DNA of 64,000 nucleotides from Gnetum montanum (GCA_015680685.1 MNCI01002732.1:29005-93004); one strand, 5' to 3'; shown: positions 11,400 to 23,460, counted from the first letter of the stretch. Notes: a model not told the origin generated them from the sequence alone. Translations and numbers: made by a program.

Positions 11400-13879
11400 G
11401 GTTTTGGTTTGAAGGGGACTTGGATAAAGAGGAAACAAAGGGAGGTGGAGGAGCAGGGTTACCAACCACCAATGTGTTCAAGGGCTTTGGTGGACTATGA
11501 GGTTGAAAGAAGGATCTTTCCTTTGTTATTGGTTTTGACCCACTTGATGGGTTAACTGATTGTAGATTAATTGCCCTCGGAGCATTCCTTTGCTATGGTT
11601 ATGAAAGCAATTCACCCTGCATGGATGGAGCAAGTGGTAGCTGTGCAAGAGGTGGAGGAGTAGGTGCAAGGATAGGAGGTGCATGAGGATAATAGGTGGC
11701 ATCCCTCCTTGGATAGGATGATCAGTATGGTTTAGGAGGGTAGTGGTGATGTTGGTAAGCAGCAACATGGATAGAGGAGTCCCATGGAGATGAAGGTTGC
11801 TAAACATAGTAACTATAGGAATCTAGTTGTCAAGAAGGGTATTGCTATCTTGGAGGTGGCAACGCCCATGATTGTGGTTGCTACCATTGCTGGTATAATT
11901 TGTAAGGTTGCAATGGAATTCCACTCAGATAATATTATTGTGGTTGGGGGAACTATTAAGGATTGCATTGTGGATAAGGCAATCTTTTGGGTGTTTTCCT
12001 TTACGCCAATCATGGATGTAAGGCATACACCCCACGTTCCTGCAAGTGTGATACAACTAGATAACATCCCTTAGGATGTTCATACTGGCAGACATCACAT
12101 TCATCATCATCATCTGAGTTGCTATCTGCAACCATCTCTATTGTAGCCATTTTACCCTTACCCTTAGATATGACATGTTCAGCTTTCTTACGCCTCTGGT
12201 GCTCATGTTCACCACTTTGCTTCTTAGACTCTTTAGCAATTTTTAAGACAACTTGAAACCTATTGTCCATGGAGTTCCATAATTGATCAACCTTAGTCAT
12301 AATTTTTGATTGCAATTTCTGGAGTGGCAAGGTTTTCGAATTAACCACCTCATCTTTTGTGAATTCATTCTCACTGTCACAAAATTGAACCTCCTTTTTT
12401 GGAATAGAAGGGTCCCTGTTGTATTCTTCTACACTTTCACATTTTCTCAATTCTCCCTCCTCCTTAGCTACCTGCTCAATTAAGTTTTGAATCTGACATA
12501 CGCTTAACTTTATCAATCTCCATTGGGCATAGAAACCAAGGGTTTTCTTGGTTTCAGACCACAACCCATCTATGATATGGTGAAGTTGATCAAGCTAAGA
12601 GTATCCATGGCTGGACACCTATGAAACAGAGAGTAGTATCAACCAATAGCAACATCCAAGGGCTCATGATTTCCTTATTTCCACCCTTGAATTTGTTTTC
12701 TTAGATTGGATACTCGAGAGTATGTTTGATATTTATCATTAAATAATTCCAACATCGTACTCCACCACTTGATTGATTTTGGTTACAAGGATCAATACTA
12801 ATTTTTTGCTTCCTTTATGAGTATCCTTGGAAATAATTTCAACTTTTGCCAATCATTTTCAATATTCTACAAGGCACATGTGTCTTGAAAGGCTTGAAGA
12901 TGATTTTGTGGATCAGCATCATATCTCCCCTCAAACCAAGGGATGTTGTTCATGTCTAGCCTCTTTATTCTGCTATTCTTCACGTGCCTTGTTGGAATCC
13001 TCACAGCCTCTACAATATTCAACATGCCCCAAGTAGCAAGTAAAGGTTCATCAAGGCCATGATGGTGGTGCCTACAATGTTCTCTACTAGCCCTTATTTC
13101 TTGATGATGGGCCTCTCTGGATTGTCCATGTCTTTGATCACAACTGTCCCAATGGTCCCTTCTATTTTTTTGGTCCTATTGGTCACCTCGATCATGGTTA
13201 TTTCTTCTATGGCCATGATCTGAACCAGATGAAGAAGAAGATGAGAAAAATGAAGGGGAAGAAGAAGGGGAACTTTCTCCGCACTGATGCCTATTACCCT
13301 TCCTTCAATGTCGCGACCATGATCATGATCATGATCTCCTTTGTCTCCCTTTTCTTGACTTGCTTCTCCAGATCCATTTTTGTCATTGGATCTATTTTGA
13401 CCAGAACCTAGATTATGGATTGTGGATTGTACATTTTGGTTGAGGGCTCCTTGAACAAAGTTAAAGAGAGAAGAATCACTAAAGAAGTGGTCGCCTTCAT
13501 CAATTGGGCTAAGTGAAGGTGGAAAAATATTTGACCCCTTACCCTTCATAAGCTTGTGTTGGTGCTCTAGCTGATGATCCCTTAATCTTTGCACTTCAGT
13601 GGGATGATAATCCCTTGAGTTGGGATCTTGCATCTCATATTCTCCATGGAGATGTTGAAGCCCATGTCACACAAGTATTAGTTGGAGCATTTTTGGAATA
13701 GATCGGTTAGGTGGAAACACAATGTTGCCTTCCATATCACTTCACCACATTAGTTCATCTTGATGCAAGATGAAGGTAAAGTTTGGTATATACTCATCAG
13801 GATGAGCATATACCACTTGGTATTGTTGAGGGACCTGAATTGCCCTAGGCAGAGATGGACGTCTGTGAGAAGAAGACAT
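11400..13879 (-). pseudogene. gag remnant (Athila-like)
   Basis: The start is the ATG complementary to 13877-13879 (protein opens MSSSHRRP). The largest open pieces are 13094-13633 and 12010-12564. The second ends with a C-x2-C...H-x4-C finger-like segment (CDVCQYEHPKGC) that recurs at 62230 and, altered, near 21770. A proline-rich tail (11400-11800) links gag to protease. The product would be a nucleic-acid-binding capsid polyprotein. It is broken by stops and shifts. Confidence 0.8.
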
Positions 13880-14019
13880 TTTGTGTTAATAAACTTGTAA
13901 ATAGTGTGCAGTTAAGGTTTAATTTAATGATAATAATTTTTGTTTTCGTAGGATTTGACTCTTAGGGTTCAAACAATGAGGTTACTAAGTTTCACTAGGT
14001 TTAGATAGCGCACGAAGAA

Positions 14020-14038
14020 CTACAATCCCTGGCACCAA
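14020..14038 (-). other. Primer binding site, degenerate
   Basis: The minus strand reads TTGGTGCCAGGGATTGTAG next to the 5' LTR. The first eight bases fit the tRNA-Asp type site at 2783-2801; the remainder fits only if a short internal deletion is allowed. Confidence 0.6.
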
Positions 14039-14900
14039 TGATGAGCAGCAACATACCCCAATGCCCAACCATACAAATCATAGGCATTCACTTGCAATCT
14101 GGTCAAATTCTATAGACTATAATTACTAAGTATCCTAGAGCTAAATAGTGCATGTGTGTTGTCCATTTGTTGTCTTCCAAGTTGCACTTGTGGAATGCAA
14201 TTGTATGGTTAAGTGTGAATGGAGTGTAAGATTTTTATTATTTTATGTTTTTATGAAATTACTCGCCTAGAACAAAGATAAAAGTAAAAGTAAAAGTAAG
14301 AGTGATTAATTGCTAAGTAGACTATGGTCTAATCTAGCCTAACACAAGTAATCGTTCCCACTTCCCGGACACATCTTGAACTTAGTGTAAACACTGCTGG
14401 GTTGTCAAACGCTAATCGTTTCTGAGCTACCAAGTGTCACACGTATGTTCAAAGGGGTCGTGCTTGTGTATTTTAATGAATTTTTTGATTAATGAAAATT
14501 AATTACTATGTCAATAACATTAATGTAAATTTCATGAAATCACAATGTGTAAATGCATAAGAAAGAAAGTCTCAAGTGTTGCAAGGAATGGATCAAAGAG
14601 TTTGTCTTTATTGCCAACACACTGGTGTGTTCAGGTACATCAATGCTTAAATAAAGATTTGTTCATACTTAGACCTTTTGCTGTGGGCACTTGGAAAATA
14701 TTCTAACTCTCAAATGAACAAACTGCAAGAGTTTCGCTACTTGACTGCCAAAAACTTACTCCCAATTGTGCGCTGTATTTATAGACCTAGGAGTAACCCT
14801 GCGATATCGAATGTACGATATCACATTTTGGGTCACGATATCATGTACCCAATATTGCAGCCACCTCGATATTAGAGCATATGAAAAACATGATTTATCA
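14039..14900 (-). repeat. 5' LTR of the complete Athila-like element
   Basis: 862 bp, TGATGAG...GATTTATCA, partner of 4885-5793. On the minus strand the U3 starts at 14900, GATATC words lie at 14810-14872, and the TATA box (TATAAATA) is at 14776-14783. An array of self-complementary words thus sits directly upstream of the core promoter. Confidence 0.92.
14776..14783 (-). promoter_or_regulatory. TATA box of the Athila-like 5' LTR
   Basis: TATAAATA on the minus strand, kept at the same place in the LTRs at 337-1206, 2802-3745, 4885-5793, 17937-18796 and 26553-26965. It would place transcription start about 30 bp further left. Confidence 0.6.
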
Positions 14901-14905
14901 CTTAG

Positions 14906-15655
14906 GATTAATGAGATCAAGTTTTCGAATGTTGCACTTTAACTTAGATTATAGTTACATTTCCAGCACATTATTTTAATGCACTTAAATATTTAATTAG
15001 TGAACTAGCTTGGGAATAATCATCATTCTAGGACTTTACTTTTGTTTGCACTCATAGTTACCTTTAGTTTAGATTTCCATTTTTAGAAATTTTCTACTTG
15101 TAATAATATGGGTCAAGCAACATGATTATGCAAGGGGATTGTGTCAATTATTCCTCTTGTAGTGACTAGGTTAATGGTTAATTAGTCACATTTAACCATA
15201 TCATCTAAGCTCCTTACAAATATGACTAGAAAAATAACAACTTATAATTGACCAACACCATTCCTAGATGTATAGTCTATTCTTCCCATGAATTATAATG
15301 GGGCCTATTGCATACACTTGTAGACTTGTATGGTTGAATTTGGGACATATTCATTGTTAACCATAGGCTAAGGATATGTTTTGTACTTTCATAATATCTT
15401 CAACTCTTAGGAGTTCAATTTTTCCATTTTATCATATTTGACCTTAAAAATTTTGTAGATCTAAATTTGGAAAGGTAATGCTATGAGAAAATTTGAAGCA
15501 AGAGATAGGTTGATGTGAAATAAAGTAATAAGATTGAAGTGATACATAGAATAAAGAATAAGGTAGGATTGTTATAGAAGGAATAAAGAGATAAAGTAAT
15601 GAAGCATTTGAGAAAAAAATTAACTTAGTAATTCAAAATAAAGGAATTTTTATTA
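14906..15655. other. Unclassified AT-rich stretch
   Basis: No gene, LTR end or known domain is readable in either strand. It is the DNA into which the 4885-14900 element inserted, and continues from the CTTAG duplication. Confidence 0.5.
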
Positions 15656-15663
15656 AACAAGAA

Positions 15664-15756
15664 CTTTATAACTCAACATTGCCTACCAGAATTAAACCCA
15701 TGACTTCAAGCTTTCAAATCAAGAGTCTTACCACTAGGCTAACATCTCATTGTTAA
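15664..15756 (-). repeat. tRNA-derived SINE-like unit 1
   Basis: The minus strand has a perfect RNA polymerase III A box (TAGCCTAGTGG) followed about 45 bp later by a B-box-like GGTTTAATTCT, then GGCAATGTTGAGTTATAAAG. Units at 15860 and 16042 have the same order. The length and box spacing fit a tRNA-derived head; no poly(A) tail is obvious. Confidence 0.65.
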
Positions 15757-15859
15757 TATTTTTACTTTATTAAGATTCAATTCTAATTACAAGATCCCAC
15801 TACTTGGAACATGTAAAAGACTTTAAAAGAACTTTTGAACTCATTAGCTTGATACCCTT

Positions 15860-15950
15860 AACAATGAGATATTAGCTTAATAGTAAGATACTTAATTTGG
15901 TAACTCCAAGTTATGGATTTGATTCTAATAGATAATATTGAGTTATAAAG
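15860..15950 (+). repeat. tRNA-derived SINE-like unit 2
   Basis: Same organisation as unit 1 on the opposite strand: AACAATGAGATATTAGCTTA, a decayed A box, GATTTGATTCT as B box, then AATATTGAGTTATAAAG. Units 1 and 2 form an imperfect inverted pair about 100 bp apart. Confidence 0.6.
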
Positions 15951-16041
15951 TAATGTTTTTAGTTCCAATACCCCAAGTCTAAGCTTTACAAGTTTGTTAC
16001 ATGACATTTAATTAAATGTAAAATGATGTCACCTTGAGTTT

Positions 16042-16132
16042 TTAACAATAAAGTATTAGCTTAGTGGTAAGAGCCTTGGCTTAGTAACACTAGGTCATAG
16101 GTTTAATTCTATTGGGCAACATTTAGTCATAA
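16042..16132 (+). repeat. tRNA-derived SINE-like unit 3
   Basis: A box TAGCTTAGTGGTAAGA, B-box-like GGTTTAATTCTA, then GGGCAACATTTAGTCATAA and a T run. It is clearly related to units 1 and 2 but divergent, so the copies were inserted independently or long ago. Confidence 0.6.
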
Positions 16133-16381
16133 TTTTTTTTTAAAAAAAGTTTGCAGATGAACAAAGGCTTGACCTCTTTTAAGTAGTTCTACCTAGGCTT
16201 AGATCCATTTCTTACAACTTAAGAAACAAGTACCTCAACATCACTCCAAATTGAAGTGTGAATTTGATGTCTAAACCTACTTGTCATAAAAAAATTACTA
16301 CTAAAATTTTACTCAAAAATTTATTTTTAGATATTTATTTTGCATGTCAAATTCATAAAAAATTTTCTAATATAATTGTAG

Positions 16382-16832
16382 ATTCATCATCATCATCATC
16401 CCAGCCTTGTCCCAACAAAATGGGGTTGACTACATGAGTTCTTTTTCACCATTGGTCTCTATGAAGTACTAGATCCTTGTGTATTTGTAGCTTCTTCAAA
16501 TCATTTTTTCCTATTTCTTCTTTGGTGTTTATTTTGATGACTTTCCTAGAAAAATGATGTAGCAACCTTTATTTATAGGCATATTGTTGTTCTTTGCACA
16601 TGTCCAAACCATTTAAGATGTCATTCTTGTTAGAAGTCACTCCAAGTCTTCTTCTAATGTTTGTACAATTGTAGATTAAAATTCCTAAATCTCTTTCAAA
16701 GTGAAATCCTTTTATCATCCTATTTACATTATTATCCTTAAATTTCTTTTCCCTCTTTTTCTGTCTACTAAAGTTTGATTTTAATTGGTTACCGAGCACC
16801 ACACTTACCATCAAACTCAAGTCAAATGCCAT
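16382..16832 (-). mobile_element. 3' end of an RTE-type LINE
   Basis: Reading the minus strand in shifting frames gives the C-terminal part of a non-LTR retrotransposon RT protein: HLKWFGHVQR (near 16600), EEIGKNDLKKLQIHKDLV, RDQW, and THVVNPILLGQGWDDDDE at the end. It stops in a GAT/ATG repeat (plus TCATCATCATCATC at 16384-16400), the tail type of plant RTE elements. It is 5'-truncated, as is usual for LINE copies, with stops and at least one frameshift. Confidence 0.75.
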
Positions 16833-16849
16833 TTATGTTTATTCAAAAA

Positions 16850-17931
16850 GTATATAAAAGTAATAAAATAAAAGAATTAAATGGAAGTGGTGAAAAAAGA
16901 TTTCATCCAAATGTTAAATCAAAGATATGTTACACATGAAAGGACTTGGTAAAGAAAGAGAACCCATTTTTTTTAGTGAAGCTTTGAAAAATATCCTTGG
17001 ATCTTTTCAAGTGATAAAAACTTTAATGGCCTATTATCAAAAAATTGCAAAACTAATATATAACAATATTTTTATTGAATTAAAAGTTGATTGATTATGT
17101 CTACAAGACTTGTCTTAGATAAATCATGCAAGTATTGACTTTGCAACAACTCTGGCCTTTTTTTTTTATAGTAAAAGAGTCTCAAGTATGAATCTGGTGT
17201 TGTGTAGCCCAAAATGATAGAAGTTTTCCACAAATTCCTTAGTTTTTTTAGGTGTTATGCAGTGTTGAAGGACAAGGTCCATGTCAATAACAAAACTATT
17301 GGTAACACTTGGAATCTAAGGAAGATGAAGATCATTTCATTGCTGGTATGTGATTTAGGCACCATTGGTAGCATATGCATAGACCTAACGCAGGCAATAC
17401 TTGGGGTGGTAGTAGCAACTAGTTTTGAATTGCTTTATCAGTGAAAATGCCTTACCATGAACCCTTGTCAAGTTCATATCCTCAACCTATGAAAATTGGT
17501 CTACATTCATTTGCAAATGGGAAAATATTCCCTTTGGTCAATTGAGTTTGCATGTGTTCATACTAGTTTTTCTAAAATACAATCCAATTTCACTTTTATA
17601 ATTAATTTCAATTTTGCTTAAAATAAATTTCTCTTAATTTTTCATAGCAATTTCACTTACCAGTAAATTAAATTCTGCTCACTTTAATTCAAATTTATGA
17701 TGTTATTTATAATATAATTTAAATTTTATTTTTGCTATGATAAATTTGGCTCAAAAGTTAAAAAAGATAAAATTATCTAAAGTTACAAATGTAACACATG
17801 TTTATGTGTTGAAGTGGCCTTCATATTTGCTGATGCGTATATGCATTGGCATTATGCATTTACACGTTGGCATAACATGTTTTTGCGTTGGTGTTGGGGT
17901 GGTGTCCACATCTGGATGGGGCTTTGTATCT
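16850..17931. other. Unclassified AT-rich stretch
   Basis: No supportable gene. It is the left flank of the LTR at 17937 and contains only short frames with no recognisable domain. Confidence 0.5.
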
Positions 17932-17936
17932 CTTAT

Positions 17937-18796
17937 TGATGAGCTGCAAGGTACCCCTATGCTCAACCATACGAATCACAAGCATTCATGCATAATCCGA
18001 TCAAATTCCATGGATGGGACTAGTTGGGGCATCTAGATCGTTATGCTCTAATCATAGTTTGCTATCTTCCCACTTGGATTAAAGGTAGCTTTGTCACATA
18101 TGGTTTAGTCGAAAGTGGGGCATATGATTTTTCTCATTTTATGTTTTATAAATTTAATCAACTATAACAAGAATAAAAGGTAGAGGAATTCAATATCTAA
18201 TTATTCTACTATCTAACTAGCCTAACACAAGTAACCACCCCACTTTCTTGGACACATCCTGAACACATATAGTGCTGCTAGGCTACTAAACATTAAGCAT
18301 TGTTGGGTTACCAAGTACTATATGTATGCTTGAAGTCATTGTACTTGTGTTCATTAATAATTGGAAATTAATTGTTTAATTGAAATGTAATAAAGTAAAG
18401 TGCATTAAAGAAAACATTAATCTATTCTCAATGCTAGAAGGATTGTCAAAAGGGTTCGTTTTTATTCCTGTCATAATGCTGCGCTCAAGTACATGAGTGT
18501 TCAAACAAAGAACTGTACACACTTAGACTTCTTCTACGGGCACTTAAAAAATATTTTAACTTTAGAGAAAAAAAACTACAAGAGCTCCGCTACTATGACT
18601 AAAAAACTATACGGAAATTGTGAGACCCAATGATATATTTATAGGCTAGAGTATGCCTTGCGATGTTGGATATCTAACATTGTGTCCTGGCTTTGACGTC
18701 ATGTACCCGATGTTGCATATCTAAGATCGAGGATCTGATGTCAAGGCTCTGATAACAAGGCTCTGATGTCAATGCTAGACAAATCATGACTCATCA
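17937..18796 (-). mobile_element. 3' LTR of a pol-less Athila-like element
   Basis: 860 bp, TGATGAG...GACTCATCA, followed on the plus strand by the PPT complement TACCCCC (18797-18803). It is therefore the 3' LTR of a minus-strand element whose interior lies to the right. Its U3 carries GATGTCAAGGCTCTGAT-like repeats in place of GATATC. The left flank is CTTAT; the partner LTR was not found, so the duplication cannot be confirmed. Confidence 0.8.
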
Positions 18797-18803
18797 TACC
18801 CCC

Positions 18804-20709
18804 ATGATAGAATGAAAACTCTTCCTCAAGTTAAACAAAACAAGGAACAAGGTTCTTACAAAATATTGGGTAGGTATGAGATTATTGACTGACATACAAA
18901 CTAACTTAGGTGGAATAGATAGATGTTGAGTGCCCAAGTGTATGGAGTTACAAGCTTTTACAAAATTGGGTGTTCATGATAAGAGAAGTAAACACCTTAG
19001 ATAACACTAACATCCAACACCTCTTAGCAGTAGAAGAATGAAAGAGAAGATCCAACGATCACGAATGATCCCCAATGTGTGGTATTGCTGCATCATGCTT
19101 GGTGAAGATAGTTTTGCTTCCAGTCCATGCTTTCCACTGCAATCATAATAGAATCATGAATTAGTATGTAATGTGTAACACATAGTTATTAAGTACCTTG
19201 TCTCTTCGGTCATTACACTGGGCTAGGTTGTGACTATGGTAGATTGATTCCTTTAGGAGTGTTAGTGGGAAGGCTAACAAATAGGGTAAAATAGATAAGT
19301 GGTCCATTAAAGTTGAAAAAGTTTGACACAAGAAAATATTTGAAGAGGGTGTAAAAATTCAAAATAATAAAAAGGAAAGTTCATTGAAAAATGTTGTGAA
19401 GATGTGCACAATTGGATGTCATTGATGGGGTAAATAAAAAGATTTGATTGTAAGAGTATTTAATGGTAAAGAACTTAACTAACCCAACCAAAAGATATGT
19501 AAGTGGATCCTCATCAAAGCAGTCATAGGCCTTTTATAACCTTGCATAACTTCAAACCAAAGAGTCCATAGGCTTCATGGATGATTAATGGTTATGAAAG
19601 GTTAAGTACAAAAACCCAGAAGAAACTAATAATTCTGACACATCAAACCAAGACATGGAAAGCATAGATGGATGAGAGGGAGTGGAATGGAGTTCCTAAT
19701 TAAGGTCATATGAAGTCCTTTGCAGATTTTGTGGTTAAATGACTTGATAGGATCCATCCTTAGTCCAGACCAAAATCAACCACATTTAATGACTTTGCAT
19801 CAACATTCTAACACTAGTCTATCCCTGAGACACAAGAGTGCTCCCACAAAACAACCACCATTCCATATTAGAAAAGAGAAGAGAAGTAGGAAGTGAGAAA
19901 GGGCCTTAGTTAGAGGGGACCTTCAGGCATGGGCATATGTATTTTTAGTCCCATAACTAGTGCTTGTAGCTTGTTTATTTTGGCTAAGGTGTGTGCTTTA
20001 AATTCCCATCATTTTTTTTGTTTTGAAATGGGAATCACACCATGCAAAGACGTATGCATTTATTTTGTCTAAGGGGTGTGCTTTGAATTCCCATCATTTT
20101 TTATGAAAACCACACCATGCAAAGACTTATTCAACTTCCTTTTATTGGTCAACATGGAACGATAAGAAATCCATGAAAACACACATGCACCTAGGAAAAT
20201 AGAAAGGCACAAAGAATACCGAATCCCCTTGAAGCCACACCCTATTCAAACCTTTGAATCCTTTCCAATTCTAGAAACTACCAAAGTCACAAATTTGTTG
20301 AAGTTTTATTAATGAAAAGGGGACTGCACATTTCCAGAACAAGAAAAACCATAGAGTTTGTGGATGGGTGGATGCTATGGACTCACTACTTGTTTCATGA
20401 AAAAGAAACCATGTCCTAATCATCCATAATGAAATTCAAGCTAGAAACTAGACACAAACAATCAAATAACAGAAATAGTACATACCACCATCAATTAATG
20501 CATTACCACTATACTTGGCACTTATTAACATAAAGTTAGAAAATCACATCAAAATAAAAGAAAATATAAAAGAAGGTGTAAAATATTCAAGAAATAGCAA
20601 ATGTACTAACGATGGTGTAAAACAAAAATTAGAAAAGATTAATAACATGAAAACAAGAAGATGTAAAATAAAGAATGTGTAAAACAAAAAGTTGTAAAAA
20701 AAGAAAATG
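18804..20709 (-). other. 3' untranslated region of the pol-less element
   Basis: Collinear with 5802-7800 of the complete element, including the direct repeat with CACACCATGCAA (19985-20130). Similarity ends near 20710, where gag-type sequence begins with no protease, RT or integrase between. Confidence 0.7.
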
Positions 20710-21800
20710 AAAAACACTTGAGAATCCTGAAGATTAGAATAGGGGTAACCCCCAAAATTAAAAATTTGGCTATGAATAGGATTAAGAAGTGGATAATTGG
20801 GATCCATGCATGTATGAAACATTGGTAATTGTTCATGCCCTTGCCACTAGGTGTCTATTGGTGGTGCATTGGTTGGGTAGAAAAATCATCAGTCACACAC
20901 ATGGTTGTTAAATGTATGATGGGTTATGGTATGAGGTGTGTGAACATTATGAATGGTCGGCCCATGATTGCACTCTTGATTATGATATGGTATGCATGGA
21001 TTTGTTTGTCTTCCCATGCTTGTAGATTCATTGGTTGGATTTGGGATTAGAGTACTGATGGATGGTGGCCCTTGTGTAGGCTCAGAGGACAATGGTGGTG
21101 AAAAGGAAGGTGGTGCACTAGATTGGCATTGTGTTGACTCAAATGATGTGGTGGGTCCATGCATGGTTTGCTTTAGCTTATGGCCTTTCCTCCAGAAGGG
21201 GCGTTTCCTACGTTGTGGTTGAGGCCCATTGGTGTTGGCATGTCTATGCACATGTGCAACATAAGAGACATTTGTTTGTTGATATTATGATGCAAAACCT
21301 TCTTATGTCCTTGGCGGTGGCATATAATGAGATGGATTATTAGAATATCGAGGGTAGGATGGATGGTAAGAGGCATGAGGTGGTGATCCTTCAGGGGATT
21401 TCATGAATTGATGATACTTGGGAGAGTGGTAGTGGCGATTAGAAGTAGATGATGTGGAACTAGTTGAAGAAATAGGGTGTTGAACATAGTATTCTTGTGG
21501 TTTCGATGGGTAGGAAGGATAGGGCTGATTTGTTGGTGGCCTCCCCCATGACTATGGTTGTTGCCACTACAATTGATGACTATGTTGAGGTTGGTAATAA
21601 GTCTTCCTAGGATGGGATGATCGATTATGCGATTATTTATAATTACCTTATAGGAGAGGAAATCTCTTGGGCATGTGCTTTTGCACAAACTTTGGATTTA
21701 AGGCACCTATCTAATACTCCTGAAGATGCAACAAGATTGGGAAATGACCCTTCGAATGATCAGATATGTAGATGTCACATCCATTATCTTTATCTGTGGT
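20710..21800 (-). pseudogene. gag C-terminal remnant joined directly to the 3' UTR
   Basis: On the minus strand, 21800 to about 21690 matches the finger-like end of Athila-like gag (SDHSKGHFP, LHLQE, GALNP). A proline/serine/threonine-rich, mostly open tail follows, of which 20889-21251 is the longest piece. It runs straight into the 3' untranslated block. Either an internal deletion removed pol, or this is a non-autonomous gag-tail derivative. The break at 21800 is also abrupt: a plus-strand copia end follows. Confidence 0.6.
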
Positions 21801-21884
21801 TGAGTCTATATTTTGATGTCCATGTAAATCTTCATATTAATTTATATTGTGAAAACACTTAAGTCATACAACTCTTAAATAAAT

Positions 21885-22041
21885 ATGTTCTTCAAGCAAG
21901 AAGAAAAGGAGGATAATATCAAACCAATATATATGAATACTAATAAACAATTAGTAGAATTACTTACTAAACCTCTTCTTCATTATAGGTATGAGCACAT
22001 TTGCAACAATATAGGTAGCAAGAAAATAATAATGAAGTAAG
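21885..22041 (+). pseudogene. End of copia RNase H (plus strand)
   Basis: The frame reads NIKPIYMNTNKQLVELLTKP and HYRYEHICNNIGS, the C-terminal signature of Ty1/copia RNase H, and stops at TAA near 22040. Upstream pol is missing because the segment abuts gypsy gag near 21800. A purine run (AAAGGAGGGA, near 22066) follows as the likely PPT. Confidence 0.7.
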
Positions 22042-22079
22042 AAGATGAATGCATTGTACACCAAAGGAGGGACTACTAA

Positions 22080-22502
22080 TACTAGTGTACAATACCACTA
22101 GATGCATGAAGACCAAAGTTTTTAAAGTTAGATTGTTTTCCTAATTTTCTTGAGTTGATGGCCAAACAATTTATTGTTGTTCCAACTAACCTTTATTTAG
22201 CTTAAATTTCTTATTTTTTACCATAGGAAATGACTTTAAATCCCCTAAATATGGCCCCAAATATTTCCTATAAATTGTAAGGCCACACATAGTTGTAGTG
22301 ATTAATTTTTTTCAATAAAGAATTTCCTGTAAATCTCCTCCAAAAAATTCTTTAGTTTTTGCATCTATTCAAATTCCACAAAACTCTTGTATCTCTTTAT
22401 CAACAAATCTCCTTCTGTTCCTAAACTATTTTTGAATATAAATTCATCCATTCAAGTTAACATTTGCATTATTAATTATTATTACTATCATCAATTCCAA
22501 CA
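22080..22502 (+). repeat. Probable copia 3' LTR
   Basis: AT-rich DNA after the copia PPT with a TATAAATT box near 22270 and an AATAAA near 22314, the arrangement expected in an LTR. Both ends are estimates; no second LTR or target duplication supports them. Confidence 0.35.
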
Positions 22503-23392
22503 AATTTCATCTCAAACCAAGATTTGCATCTTACATTTTAGAAGTGCTTCAATATGAAGATCAAAATTCATCATCAAATTTCTTAATCAATTTTTATCAA
22601 AATTCATAACTAATTTGTTCATACTACCATCTTAGTTTCATCTACACCTCTAGGTGACATCAACCATTGAGTCCACATTCAAATTCTTGAGCTTAAAATC
22701 TATCAAAATAAGAATGTTTTACATACCACAACTCATGGTATTCTCAATCTATAATACCACAACTTGTGGTCTCCTCAATATTTATTCCAGGAGCAAACTA
22801 CCACTCATGGTAGAAGTTTACATAACCTATTGTCAACCATAAATTCAACACAACTTGTATAAGTTGACCACAACCCTATTCAAAAAATAAAAAAACAATT
22901 AACTACAACTTGTGGGGCACCATAACTCATCATAAAACAAAACTTAATTTTTTACTCAGAATTCTTTCATTTTTCAAAAGATTAGAAGATTCACAAATTA
23001 GTTAATAAACTAATTATCATTTAATGTTACGTGATAGGTTCCCTAGAGCATATCAGTGGAATATTATTTCTTGTTACCAAATATGGACCTATATACATTA
23101 TAAATAGGATATTATTTTATATTATGTAGCATTATTTAATGTGGCCCTTGTAACATTATGGATCGAATATTATTTAATATTATTTAGTATGACCAATTTG
23201 CAATTGGTAGTTGGCCTCTTGACGAAAATAAGATAATTTGCTTCCAAATTAGTCATATGAAGGATTAGGATTCTATGAAGACAATTGAAAGGCTTATACT
23301 TAGGTTCATAATAATTGTAGTGGTGATATTTTGTTGGAATCTTGAATAATTGTAGCATAAATACACCCCAAGATATATAGTCTAATTAGAGC
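22503..23392. other. Unclassified stretch with CCACAACTTGTGG words
   Basis: No gene. Between about 22720 and 22935, self-complementary words of the type CCACAACTTGTGG and ACTCATGGTA recur five or six times at irregular spacing. The rest is AT-rich. Confidence 0.45.
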
Positions 23393-23435
23393 TTTATAAC
23401 TCAACATTGTCTACCAAACTCAAACCCATTGTCAA
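23393..23435 (-). repeat. SINE-like fragment
   Basis: CTTTATAACTCAACATTGTC and the following CAAACTCAAACCCA match the 3' half (B box onward) of the SINE-like unit at 15664-15756, in the same orientation. Confidence 0.45.
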
Positions 23436-23460
23436 CATTGTCTAATTAGAGTCTTTACTG

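Larger units (their letters stand above)
4885..14900 (-). mobile_element. Complete, decayed Athila-like Ty3/gypsy element
   Basis: A 10.0-kb element with both LTRs (4885-5793 and 14039-14900), a polypurine tract at 5794-5801, a primer site at 14020-14038, and a perfect CTTAG target duplication (4880-4884 and 14901-14905). On the minus strand the order is gag, protease, RT, RNase H, integrase and a long 3' untranslated part. The RT active-site box reads FMDDFS, as in Athila-type RTs. All coding parts carry stops and frameshifts, so the copy cannot encode its own proteins. The LTRs differ in length by about 47 bp, mainly in the number of GATATC repeat words, and by scattered, mostly transition, differences. 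Confidence 0.92.

Noticed and set aside
11784-12074. Plus-strand 96-codon frame
   Set aside because: Antisense shadow of Athila-like gag.
15664-16132. Functional tRNA genes
   Set aside because: The A box is good, but B boxes deviate and no cloverleaf acceptor or anticodon stems can be paired. SINE-like origin fits better.
20544-20836. Hydrophobic minus-strand frames (92 and 65 codons)
   Set aside because: Low-complexity Phe/Tyr-rich translation of AT-rich 3' UTR. No conservation in the 4885-14900 element.
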